Source: a virus. From it: a DNA stretch of 53,568 nucleotides. The stretch spans positions 1-53,568 of the IMG/VR virus record IMGVR_UViG_3300036715_000232; one strand, written 5' to 3'. Positions within the stretch are counted from its first letter, which is position 1. Every line of letters begins with the position of its first letter. Shown piece after piece: positions 1-8,785 of the stretch. Under the pieces are notes generated by a model. It saw only the letters and a list, made by a program, of their open reading frames with translations, did no database searches and was not told the DNA's origin. Both the position numbers and the translations under genes were made by a program.

Positions 1-606
1 AGGATTCTTTGCATTAGTAGGTTTATATTGACTATGTTCTAATACATTATATTTTAAAGGTTGACCTGCATAATAAGCATATAAATCTCCTAAACTACCA
101 TAAGTTTCTTGTCTTCTATTACCTCCAGCTGCTTGAATACTGGCCCAATCCCACCAAGGTTCAAAATCTTCTCTTTGTTTAATTGGACCAGTAGATGTTT
201 TTATTGGAAGAATAACTGGAGGTTTAACATACGTAGCATCAGCAACAGCTATACCACCTTGAGCACTAGGCATTGTTTTCTTTGCATAAGGTCCTTCTGA
301 AGGAGCAGGACTATTCGTACGTGCGTATGTAAATCCTACAGAACCAGGAAGACTACCACCCATTGCAAACTGTCCACCCCATGCAGGAGAATAGTTTCTA
401 CCTACATTACTATATCCTTCTCCCACCCAATTATCTTGAGCAGAAGAACTTCCTTCATTAGCATTACCCCCATCATCATATTTGTCTAACCAACCACCAT
501 TCTTCATATTATTCTTTCCACATATATGACACACTGTTGCATCCTTCTTACTGGAATCTAATTTATTCCAGGAATGTCCACATGTGCATGTAATCTTATT
601 AGCCAT
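1..606 (-). CDS. Partial N-terminus of a zinc-ribbon virion or lysis-region protein
   Basis: The open frame begins at 606 and runs off the window edge, giving 202 residues with no stop. The N-terminus has a small zinc ribbon (Cys7, Cys9 and a C-x2-C pair at residues 27-30). It is followed by a Gly/Ser/Asn-rich stretch with the words GGWLDKYDDGG and SPAPSEGPYAKKTMPSAQ. From memory, these words recur in large crAss-like and other Bacteroidota-phage proteins located after the muzzle gene, some annotated as cargo proteins or peptidases. The start codon shares a base with the stop of the upstream gene (TAATG), so translation is probably coupled. The catalytic part, if any, lies outside the window, so the function is unassigned. 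By synteny it is the first gene after the tail muzzle. Confidence 0.75.
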   Translation of the reverse strand, partial: MANKITCTCGHSWNKLDSSKKDATVCHICGKNNMKNGGWLDKYDDGGNANEGSSSAQDNWVGEGYSNVGRNYSPAWGGQFAMGGSLPGSVGFTYARTNSPAPSEGPYAKKTMPSAQGGIAVADATYVKPPVILPIKTSTGPIKQREDFEPWWDWASIQAAGGNRRQETYGSLGDLYAYYAGQPLKYNVLEHSQYKPTNAKNP

Positions 607-1487
607 TATTTGTAAGAGATTTGACTAGGAGCCACTGTGAATTGAGAAGTGAGATGGGCATCACTTCTATTGTCTAGAATGTGCCTCACCTTAAGTTCTT
701 TAGCTCTTAGTGGTTCCTTTTTAAATGATCTTTTTCCATAATCCATATTAAGCTGGTTTACAGCCTTATCCAGAGATAAACTATAGCAACAGCTAGTTAC
801 AAACAAAGGTATGGATTTATTCTTCACTAGTCCCCAGAATGTGTTATACTGGTAGAAATTATCTGACTTAGTGAATGTTATAGTTTTACTGTCTGCACTA
901 TATATAGGATATTTCATATATTCAGACATGTTATTCTTAGGTTTAGGAACAAGAGTGAGTATTCCTGAAGACTGTTGTCCATTATATAAGACAGCTTTGT
1001 TAAACCATCTGTCATCTGTTTCCACTTTAAGATTAGCATCAAACACCCCATCATTAGAAGGTAGGTATTTATATGCCTTAGTGTAGTCTTTTATGTTCTG
1101 TAATATCTCATCCTGAAACTGATACGCATAAGGATATTCCACTATATATGGATTTATCACATCGTAATAAATATTATATAATATAGGGTTTGTTAAGTGT
1201 CTCCAAAGAGAAGCTGTATCAAGTTGTTGATATTGAATAGCAGCTAGTTCATCTGGATAGATGGTGGTTATAGGGATTCTTATTTCACCCACACATTTAC
1301 CATTACAACCTCCTACAGACTTAATAATAATCACTCTAGCCTCATCTCTTATTATCACTGAATATCCAGATATGAGGATGCTTTTAGGAATATCTGTTCC
1401 CAACACCTCTCCAAGATTATCAGAGATATCAAAAGGACCTGTACGTGATCCAGCTTTTGTTAACTTTATGACTATTGTTCTTGACAT
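606..1487 (-). CDS. Tail protein: TGPFD N-terminal module fused to a muzzle-like C-terminal part
   Basis: This is a 293-residue protein. The start at 1487 is preferred over an upstream ATG at 1526 because it overlaps the preceding stop as TAATG. Residues 1 to about 70 (LTKAGSRTGPFDI, then a Val/Ile-rich part) match the N-termini of the proteins at 10161-10964 and 10969-12882, so this is a shared virion module. The rest (SLWRHL, VEYPYAYQF, FNKAVLYNGQQSSG, YNTFWGLV and HILDNRSDAHL near the end) resembles, from memory, the C-terminal region that in other crAss-like phages ends the giant muzzle protein. Here that region is a separate gene directly after the muzzle gene. I infer a structural tail protein. 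The alternative is an independent fibre or cap protein. Confidence 0.8.
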   Translation of the reverse strand: MSRTIVIKLTKAGSRTGPFDISDNLGEVLGTDIPKSILISGYSVIIRDEARVIIIKSVGGCNGKCVGEIRIPITTIYPDELAAIQYQQLDTASLWRHLTNPILYNIYYDVINPYIVEYPYAYQFQDEILQNIKDYTKAYKYLPSNDGVFDANLKVETDDRWFNKAVLYNGQQSSGILTLVPKPKNNMSEYMKYPIYSADSKTITFTKSDNFYQYNTFWGLVKNKSIPLFVTSCCYSLSLDKAVNQLNMDYGKRSFKKEPLRAKELKVRHILDNRSDAHLTSQFTVAPSQISYK

Positions 1488-4400
1488 TATAGTATAGTGG
1501 TAGTTGTTGTTGTTGTTGAATAACAAGGATCACATTCTACATTATATGTACAAGTGGTTCCTAATGTTGATGTTACACCTGTAGGAATTATCTGTGAACC
1601 ATATATTGAACATATATAAGTGGTTTCTCCAGAAATCAATGTAATAATTTGTGTATCATCATTACAATCTGAATATGTTACATCTTGATCTACACTTGTT
1701 GTATTATTAAGAGTGTAACAGAAACAGTTAGTACATCCTGCAGTTATGTATGTATATATTACATCTGTAGGAAGTGTAGGAGCTTCACATAAACATATAA
1801 CAAAAGAGCCATCTACCTCTATTATTCCTGTACGTGTTTCTCCAAAACAACTTGTTACTGTAACCTCTTGTGGACAAATACCAGTGTTTGTTATTATATA
1901 TGTATCGCAATTTGAACACAATGTAGTGGTTGTTGTTGTTGTACTTGTACTAGAAGTGGTTGATGAAGTGGTTGTAGTTGTTGATACAGGTCTTGGAGTG
2001 TTAACAATTACATTACCATCTAATGCACAATCAAGACTAGTGGTTGATGTACTAGTTGTTGTAGGTAGTGGTGGAAAAACAAGAGTGGTGGTAGAAGTGG
2101 TAGTTTGTGGAAGCACCTCTGCAGCTAAAGCTTCTATATCACATCCTCCATTAATTCCTGAATAGAAGAAGTTGTTCTCAGCTATATACCAATTTGGAAT
2201 ATAACTGTGGAAACTCACCCATGAATTAGTGTTTATATTAAATGACAAACTCCAAGACTTATTACAGAAGTATTCTACATCTGTTAGATAAACAAGAGTC
2301 CTCACTGTCACACCATTAATTACTTGCTGTAAATAGAAGTCTCTTTCAACCTCATCATATATTATATTCTTATTAAGAGGAATATAATCCAACTTAGTGA
2401 ATATCACTCTGTCATACTTAGAATCATACACTCCATGTAACCCAAGTCCTTTGAAATGATTGTCAACCAATGCTTTAGGGAAATATCTTAAGATTTCAAA
2501 TGAAAGGTGGTCTGTAAGGAATCTGTTCACACCACTTCCAAATGCTGATATATCTTTAGCACCATCTCCTCCAACAAGGAATATTTGTCCTCTTTTAGCA
2601 TCAACAGTAACTTGTCCTTGAGGAATCTTTAATAAGAATTTATGTTGACTACCTACATATCCAAGATCTGTTTCTGCAAAATCCACAGGAGGAGCTCCAG
2701 TGAATAATGTAGGATTACCTATATAAGCAGCTTTAGGATTGCTAGTGTCAATTGTTAATAACGTATTATACAATAAACTCTTGTTCTCAAACCTAGCAAG
2801 AATTGCTTTATTCTGTATACCATCTAAAGAAGTGAGTTTTCCATAATTCTGTGGAAAATCAAATCTTGATATAGGACGATATATCAACCAGCTATTTACA
2901 GTGTCATCTGAATAGCTAACTTGAGGATCAGAATAAATTGCTCTAAATGGAAAATATGTTAAACATAAATCTTGTGTCCAATCTACAGGAAGATGAGAGA
3001 AATAGTTTTCTTTATTCTGCTTAGAATATGTAACATTATAATAATATGTATTGTCCTGAACAATAGGCACAAAGCTTTCTTGCACCCAATCATCAGGAAT
3101 ACTTGTATTTACATGAGGCCAGAAATCACCTTCTCTATCATTAAATGCTTGACGAAGATTGGTGTTAATGCTTGATTCACAATAGAAATTAGGAACACCA
3201 TAAGCAAATAGATACATCTTACCATCATAATATGTTCTACCTGGATTAACTAATGGTGGTGCAGGAAGTTGACTATTTGGACAATCAAGATTATGAGCTT
3301 TTATAGAAATAAAGTTAGTTAGTCCATATCCATATATATCATTACTCAATACAGATCTTCCTGAATACCAGTATTTTGGATAGGCTATATTACCTATCTC
3401 ATCATAGAATATATCTGAATCATCAGGAGCATTCACTCTATTATCTATAAAGAAAGGAAGCTTTGTTTTAAATGCAAATCCACTAATAAATGTATCTCCA
3501 CCAAACACTGTTTTAATAGAAGATCCTGTATATGTATCAAGGTCTATTTGGAATCCTGTATCAATTGTTTGATATGAATACATTTGTCCCCATTGATTAA
3601 TAAAGAGGTTCTTTAATGATCCATAATATGCCACCACTTGAATATCCTGTTGATTTCCTGGAATTAAACAAGCTCCTGTTTCACTTATTGTAAATCTTGA
3701 ATAATCAGATATTAAACTGATTGTTCCAGATAATAGACTAGGGGTTTTATCTGGAAATGGTAGAGGATTAGTTGTATGATCTTCAGTTCTTAAATATACA
3801 GAAGACTCTCTATTCCAATTGTTTACATTATGCTCATCCCCAACACTCTGTACTCCTGGAATAAGATATTGAGCAAGATCAAGAGTTCTTTGTTTGATTC
3901 CAATACCATTAGCTACATTAGCCCAATAGTCATAACTAGCTATTGAATTAAATGAATATGTATAATTCTTTCTAGTGATACCATTTATATAGATTTGCAA
4001 GTAGGCCTGATAGGCTGTAAACATTGCTGTTGGATTCATTGGACTAGTAAAGTTAGCAATACCATTTGAAGCTTTAATTGCATCATTTTGAGCTTCAGCT
4101 GTAAGAAGCTTATACATAGCATGCTTCTTCACCTGTACAAAATGTGCTTTTCCAGCACCAAACATTACATTTTCAAGCTTAAGAATGTTTCCTAAGAATG
4201 GTTGTCCAAATGAAGTTTCTGGTGAATTAAAAACATATCTATATCTTGAACCATCATCAAATCCTTCAAGTTGTCCTCCTACATCACTATCACCACAATT
4301 AGGAGCAGTGGCTGGAGGAGTTATTGTTTGTAATAAATCAATATCATATGACTTAGCTCCATCTGCTCTAATAGGTTCAGTTAAAGAAAGAATATCATCT

Positions 4401-6577
4401 TTTGAAGAACATGCCCAAGGCCAAGCACACACCCAAACTATAGATACAGCATCTGGATTCCTAGGATCAGTGTAAGTAAAATGAGCACCTCTTCTAATAC
4501 TACCCACTGTAATTCTATATATATTATATCTAGCAAGTCCTATAAATGTAGTGGTACCATTATTTATAATAATTGGAAAAGATAGAGAACATAAATAATG
4601 AGTTCCTGAATTTATAGCATAGATTTCTGTTGTAATAATATTAGTGGTACAATCTAAATATTGTATTTCTACATCTACAGGAGATGCAGGATTTACATCA
4701 ATTCTATATGTTTTACAGCCTTGAAAGAAAGCATTACTTTCTTTTAATATAAATGGATCTTCTCTAAGATCATTATATGGATAGTTCGGATAGTAATAAT
4801 CTGTTTCATCTCTATTATACTTACCAACATTTCTAAGAATACCCTTTCCTGTTATAGACTTATTTGTACTTCTATCACCTCTCACTATCTTAAATCCAAC
4901 AACATCAGCCTTTTGTGAATCTGTAAGATTTGAATTAATAATAAGCTGTGACACCTGAGAAACATCTAATTTCACTCCTATTGGAAATACAGCATCATTC
5001 TGTATCATTTTCACTTCATACTTACCACTAACAATTGTAGGAACAGCACTTTCAAATATAGGAGAGACTAATACATCAGGGAATTTGTGGTGTCTAATAG
5101 GTTGGTTAGCAAGAGCTCCCCAAACATTATCATTACAAGGATAGAGTTCTGTTGATTCCCAATAAGCGAAATCACCATATTCCCATTCTCCTTTATATGC
5201 AGAATTATTGGATTTACCTGGAGAATCTGATAATTTTACACCTGTATTATATATCTTCCAATAAGGAGATGTATTAGTGGCAGGATCAGGTTCTCCTATA
5301 AAATCAGGATTTGTAACACTCACTGGAGTTTCATCAGTGGCTTGTACTATTCTACCTGGAATATGAAATCCATCAGTTTGTTTACCATTCTTAAGAAGGA
5401 ATACAATCTCAAATGCATACACTTCATCTCTAAGATAACCTCTTAGATTAGTGGCATTTAACTCATTAGAGTAGTTTTGATCAGCTGGTATTCTATAGGA
5501 TTGCCACTGAAGAGTTATTTGACTAGCTATCTCTTGATAGTTAATCCTATCTATAGATGTAAGATTGTCCCATACAAGCACATCTTGTACAGCTGTAAGA
5601 TCTTGAGCAATTTCATAATAAGGAAACTTCTCAAATATATCTTCTATTGATAGTCTTATTTGTGTTTGATTCTGACCAGTGTATGTAACTTGTCTGCTAT
5701 TATCATCAATAAAATATGTACCCACTAATTCAACAGATGCAATATTATTTATTGTCTTAATTACAGCTAAATTAAAATATTTAAAATATCCTGTTACATC
5801 TATGTTATTGACATTCAATACAATAGATCTACCTACAGGATAATCAAAATTGAGAGTGGTGATTTGTGTATTAGCAATAGGGGTGGGATTTGTGACAGAA
5901 TAATAGGATGTATATCCATCTCCTATAGAGTCACAATATTGTATTGCAAATTGATATGTTCCAGCTTTTAATTCTCCACCAGTGGTAATATCTACCACTT
6001 CTAGTTCAGGGATATTAAAGTTTGGTTGTATTTTAAGCTTGTTACAATCTATCACTGGTATGAGTTGATTATCACAAACTCTTGTACCAGGCTTTGTTGT
6101 ATATACGCTATCTATATGATCTAAGTCTAAATATCTTCTAGGATTGAGTCCATCTGTCCAATAAATCTCTGTAGTACAATTAGTTATCTTATGTACCACT
6201 TTATGGATGGGATAGTCTATATTAAAATTAAGACAAGGAGCACTCACGTATGTGCGATAGATGCAATCATTATTTTCCATGTAACCAATCTCACTATCTC
6301 CTGTATCAGGATTAACTAGAAAGAATACATGCTTTGCTTTCTCATTAATAAAATGTGTACCTATTAAATGAAAGCCTGTAGGGAAAGTTACACATAGCTC
6401 ATTCCCTGGCTCATTCTGATAGTTAACAGAATTAGCATCAAAGTTTTCAACAGCAGCATTTAGGGCATATGAAACAACTCCTTTCTGAATCTGATTATTA
6501 GTCTGATCCATGTTCATTCCCAACCTACCTAAATTATATTCTGGTGTTATATTCCCACCTTGTTGTTGTTCAGCCAT
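1487..6577 (-). CDS. Giant tail muzzle / stabilisation-type protein with C-terminal Cys-rich domains
   Basis: This 1696-residue protein is the largest in the window. Its size and its place after ring-type proteins match the crAss-like muzzle protein, often annotated as P22 gp10-like tail stabilisation protein, which closes the distal tail tube. The first 1500 or so residues are beta-rich, with Gly, Asn, Tyr and Asp abundant. After the segment SYIPNWYIAENNFFYSG the protein changes character: Thr/Ser-rich linkers (TTTSTTT, then a longer run) separate two roughly 65-residue Cys-rich domains (beginning CSNCDTYIITNTG and CTNCFCYTLNNT). The chain ends on another poly-Thr run. Homologous Cys-rich domains occur in the protein at 12910-14391. 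The expected muzzle C-terminus appears to sit in the next gene. The start is 6 bp from the upstream gene. Confidence 0.85.
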   Translation of the reverse strand: MAEQQQGGNITPEYNLGRLGMNMDQTNNQIQKGVVSYALNAAVENFDANSVNYQNEPGNELCVTFPTGFHLIGTHFINEKAKHVFFLVNPDTGDSEIGYMENNDCIYRTYVSAPCLNFNIDYPIHKVVHKITNCTTEIYWTDGLNPRRYLDLDHIDSVYTTKPGTRVCDNQLIPVIDCNKLKIQPNFNIPELEVVDITTGGELKAGTYQFAIQYCDSIGDGYTSYYSVTNPTPIANTQITTLNFDYPVGRSIVLNVNNIDVTGYFKYFNLAVIKTINNIASVELVGTYFIDDNSRQVTYTGQNQTQIRLSIEDIFEKFPYYEIAQDLTAVQDVLVWDNLTSIDRINYQEIASQITLQWQSYRIPADQNYSNELNATNLRGYLRDEVYAFEIVFLLKNGKQTDGFHIPGRIVQATDETPVSVTNPDFIGEPDPATNTSPYWKIYNTGVKLSDSPGKSNNSAYKGEWEYGDFAYWESTELYPCNDNVWGALANQPIRHHKFPDVLVSPIFESAVPTIVSGKYEVKMIQNDAVFPIGVKLDVSQVSQLIINSNLTDSQKADVVGFKIVRGDRSTNKSITGKGILRNVGKYNRDETDYYYPNYPYNDLREDPFILKESNAFFQGCKTYRIDVNPASPVDVEIQYLDCTTNIITTEIYAINSGTHYLCSLSFPIIINNGTTTFIGLARYNIYRITVGSIRRGAHFTYTDPRNPDAVSIVWVCAWPWACSSKDDILSLTEPIRADGAKSYDIDLLQTITPPATAPNCGDSDVGGQLEGFDDGSRYRYVFNSPETSFGQPFLGNILKLENVMFGAGKAHFVQVKKHAMYKLLTAEAQNDAIKASNGIANFTSPMNPTAMFTAYQAYLQIYINGITRKNYTYSFNSIASYDYWANVANGIGIKQRTLDLAQYLIPGVQSVGDEHNVNNWNRESSVYLRTEDHTTNPLPFPDKTPSLLSGTISLISDYSRFTISETGACLIPGNQQDIQVVAYYGSLKNLFINQWGQMYSYQTIDTGFQIDLDTYTGSSIKTVFGGDTFISGFAFKTKLPFFIDNRVNAPDDSDIFYDEIGNIAYPKYWYSGRSVLSNDIYGYGLTNFISIKAHNLDCPNSQLPAPPLVNPGRTYYDGKMYLFAYGVPNFYCESSINTNLRQAFNDREGDFWPHVNTSIPDDWVQESFVPIVQDNTYYYNVTYSKQNKENYFSHLPVDWTQDLCLTYFPFRAIYSDPQVSYSDDTVNSWLIYRPISRFDFPQNYGKLTSLDGIQNKAILARFENKSLLYNTLLTIDTSNPKAAYIGNPTLFTGAPPVDFAETDLGYVGSQHKFLLKIPQGQVTVDAKRGQIFLVGGDGAKDISAFGSGVNRFLTDHLSFEILRYFPKALVDNHFKGLGLHGVYDSKYDRVIFTKLDYIPLNKNIIYDEVERDFYLQQVINGVTVRTLVYLTDVEYFCNKSWSLSFNINTNSWVSFHSYIPNWYIAENNFFYSGINGGCDIEALAAEVLPQTTTSTTTLVFPPLPTTTSTSTTSLDCALDGNVIVNTPRPVSTTTTTSSTTSSTSTTTTTTTLCSNCDTYIITNTGICPQEVTVTSCFGETRTGIIEVDGSFVICLCEAPTLPTDVIYTYITAGCTNCFCYTLNNTTSVDQDVTYSDCNDDTQIITLISGETTYICSIYGSQIIPTGVTSTLGTTCTYNVECDPCYSTTTTTTTIL

Positions 6578-6582
6578 TTATA

Positions 6583-7503
6583 TTAATTATTTCTTCTCCA
6601 CCCATATCTATTAGTTCTATTGGGTAGTTCGTACATATTAAATCTATTCAAGTCTTGTTCTATCCTTCTTTGCTTAGCGTATACATCTTGCTTCTTAATT
6701 TCAATATCTGCCATGATGAATGCTTCATCTGACAATTGTTTGTAATACGCAAGCTTTTGTTGTATCTGTTGAAAGGTTTCGTCTGTTAATTGATTAGACA
6801 GAGTTTCGAACACCTTGTATTTAATAAATGCTTCAATATATTCCCTAATACGAAAGTTGTCTGGAATCATTTGATTACCACCACCATCATATTCTGTAGC
6901 ATAAAATATCAAATGCACCACTCCATTTCTGAAATTAGTGACAAACTTGTTATCTCTAATATCAAATGAATCTGGTGCATTACTGCCAAAATTTGCACAA
7001 TCTAATGTGCAATTTCCCCTTACAGAGATATTTCCTGGTTTCAGGAGATATTGCTTTGTAAAGGTTTGTGTCATTTCATTATTAGTCTTGTAAACAGCTT
7101 GTATGATTTCAGGAAGACATCCTGAACAAGCAGCTTGATTACATACAGAACACACTTGACCACCAACAGTGAGAGGGCTCACTTGAATAGTGGTTTGTCC
7201 ATTAGCTTGAGAATAGAATGAATTAGCTGTTTGATAGGGGAATCCTGCTGCTGTTGTACAAAGCCAAGCTTCTCTAACAGCAAAAAAGTTATCAGGAAGT
7301 CTAGCCTCAAAGTTATCTATGAAAAGACCATTCTCACTAATTACATATGTAGCTCTTCCTAGCTTTCTTAAACATTTGTCCAGATATGTAGGAAACATTA
7401 AATCATCAACAGCTCCTGTATCAAAATAGCTTTTAAGCTCTTCTTTTACAGTGGAATAAACTACCTCAGGGCTTATAAAATTATATTTGTAATAATAGCT
7501 CAT
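6583..7503 (-). CDS. Tail ring / tail-tube structural protein
   Basis: This 306-residue protein lies immediately upstream of the muzzle gene. In crAss-like phages this position holds a ring protein connecting portal/tail tube and muzzle (ring protein 1 in the crAss001 virion model, by synteny and memory). The N-terminal part (SPEVVYSTVKEELKSYF, then LRKLGRATYVI) looks like the helical start of head-tail adaptor proteins. The middle contains a Cys-rich loop (CSVCNQAACSGC). The C-terminus is a long charged helix rich in Lys, Gln and Arg. The start ATG overlaps the TGA of a 25-codon ORF upstream (ATGA), consistent with coupled translation. The exact virion position is inferred, not read from the sequence. 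Confidence 0.75.
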   Translation of the reverse strand: MSYYYKYNFISPEVVYSTVKEELKSYFDTGAVDDLMFPTYLDKCLRKLGRATYVISENGLFIDNFEARLPDNFFAVREAWLCTTAAGFPYQTANSFYSQANGQTTIQVSPLTVGGQVCSVCNQAACSGCLPEIIQAVYKTNNEMTQTFTKQYLLKPGNISVRGNCTLDCANFGSNAPDSFDIRDNKFVTNFRNGVVHLIFYATEYDGGGNQMIPDNFRIREYIEAFIKYKVFETLSNQLTDETFQQIQQKLAYYKQLSDEAFIMADIEIKKQDVYAKQRRIEQDLNRFNMYELPNRTNRYGWRRNN

Positions 7504-7577
7504 AATCTTACATTTTTTAAATCTTTTCTAACTTTATATTCAGGAGAACTTCTACGTTCTGTTATTTTTTTACTCAT
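7500..7577 (-). CDS. Possible 25-residue basic peptide
   Basis: A short frame fills the gap between the IHF-like gene and the ring-protein gene. The product is highly charged and basic (MSKKITERRSSPEY at the start). Its TGA overlaps the ATG of the downstream gene as ATGA, the junction type used throughout this genome, which is the main reason to think it is translated. It could be a tiny virion or DNA-binding peptide, or simply a leader that couples ribosomes to the next gene. No function is assigned. Confidence 0.4.
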   Translation of the reverse strand: MSKKITERRSSPEYKVRKDLKNVRL

Positions 7578-7593
7578 ACTATGACATGTTGTT

Positions 7594-8067
7594 TTACTTT
7601 TTCCACTCTCTGTAGAGATGCTGATATTTATCATCAGCTCGTATGTAATGAGAAAGGAGTCTGGAAGTTGTTCTTGTGGGTTTGAAGTACCAGAGATGAA
7701 CATTCTTCATTCTTGTACTCTCTTTAAACCAAAACCATCCAAAGAAATAACCCTCTGTATGGAAATTAAAATTGTAGATTCTTTTACCTTTCTCTCTGCT
7801 TTTCTGCCAGTCTATTGGGAGATTTACAAACTCATCATTAATTCCTGTTTGTCTTTTCCTCTTCTTTTTATTAACAGAGAACTCTCCAAACCCATAGGGA
7901 AGTCTTGCTCTCTCTCCAGTTTCTAGAATATATTCTTTGAAAGACTCATTGAATGTATAAATCACATTTCTCCACTCATCAAATGTGAGCTGTATTGAAG
8001 GATTCTTTTTACAGAAATTGTTGTAGTTTTCCTTACTTGAGCTTCTCCAATCAATCTTTATACGCAT
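7594..8067 (-). CDS. IHF/HU-like DNA-bending protein within the tail cluster
   Basis: This is a 157-residue protein. Residues 30-70 (FKEYILETGERARLPYGFGEFSV, then a KKKRKRQ basic stretch) follow the IHF/HU pattern of an amphipathic helix, a Gly-Glu-x-[VA]-x-[LI]-P turn, G-F-G-x-F and a basic arm. The C-terminal half is aromatic-rich (YFFGWFWFKE) and is not part of classical IHF, so this is a long, divergent member. Crassvirales commonly carry IHF-subunit genes beside ring and muzzle genes, which fits. It may bend or condense phage DNA, or serve as a virion component. The stop overlaps nothing downstream. Its ATG abuts the upstream 238-residue gene, whose stop codon lies at 8067 (TAATG-type junction). 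Confidence 0.7.
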   Translation of the reverse strand: MRIKIDWRSSSKENYNNFCKKNPSIQLTFDEWRNVIYTFNESFKEYILETGERARLPYGFGEFSVNKKKRKRQTGINDEFVNLPIDWQKSREKGKRIYNFNFHTEGYFFGWFWFKESTRMKNVHLWYFKPTRTTSRLLSHYIRADDKYQHLYREWKK

Positions 8068-8783
8068 TATTGTTTACTCACTTGGTCATCCTTATTATCA
8101 CTAGTCTTATCATCATCAATTTTGAAATATGTAGACAGTAACTTTTGAGATGTTAGCTCTAATGCCTGTTTTTCTAAATATCCAGGGAGAGCATACGGTT
8201 TATCTAATGGGTTTATACAATACTCTTCATCAGTGACATTCTTTCCACAATCACAATCTTGAGAATAGAGCAGCTCATTTGGAACATCTTGTTCAAATAA
8301 AGCAGCTATTCTCACAGCTTTAAGAAGAGGATTGCTTATATACAAATAGCCATTAGCTATCCAATAGTATTCCTCATTCTTTATAATAGGAAGTTTTATT
8401 AGATTGATGTATCTATTGATTGTGATTTCTTTTATTTTCTTACCTATACCACTCATAGCGTTTATAGAATAAACACCCTGAATCAGATATTGGTAGTTTC
8501 CTTCAGCTATCCTTGGAATCTTAATTCTTGTTCTAGCTACAGAACAAGGATCTACAAATTCACAACATTCAGATATAGGCACTTCTATAAGTTCCATACA
8601 TGGAATAGTTGTAAATAATGTATCTGTAGCCCAAAGCTTTCTAAGATTAGTTTCTCTCTTAACAAGTAGAAGAGTGTTGTTTCTAATTTCAGAAGCTATT
8701 ACTCTATCCGTTATTAAATTATCAGTTGATAATAATTTATGCATACTACGAACATCACTTACTAATTTTCTTAATGTTGACAT
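8067..8783 (-). CDS. Tail structural protein (ring-protein candidate)
   Basis: This 238-residue protein lies between the metallophosphoesterase and the IHF-like gene. By synteny with crAss001 it sits where ring protein 2 is encoded. The sequence is mixed alpha/beta, starts with a helical stretch (LRKLVSDVRSMHKLL) and contains the Cys-bearing segment ISECCEFVDPCSVAR. The C-terminus is acidic and Lys-rich, with a low-complexity DDDKTSDNKDD tail. There are no transmembrane segments or catalytic motifs. A homologue is expected in most crAss-like phages. The assignment as a ring protein is inference from gene order. Confidence 0.65.
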   Translation of the reverse strand: MSTLRKLVSDVRSMHKLLSTDNLITDRVIASEIRNNTLLLVKRETNLRKLWATDTLFTTIPCMELIEVPISECCEFVDPCSVARTRIKIPRIAEGNYQYLIQGVYSINAMSGIGKKIKEITINRYINLIKLPIIKNEEYYWIANGYLYISNPLLKAVRIAALFEQDVPNELLYSQDCDCGKNVTDEEYCINPLDKPYALPGYLEKQALELTSQKLLSTYFKIDDDKTSDNKDDQVSKQ

Positions 8784-8785
8784 GT

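Noticed and set aside
1746-2165. 139-codon rightward frame rich in Val
   Set aside because: It is the antisense of the Thr-rich linkers of the muzzle gene (ACN codons read as GTN).
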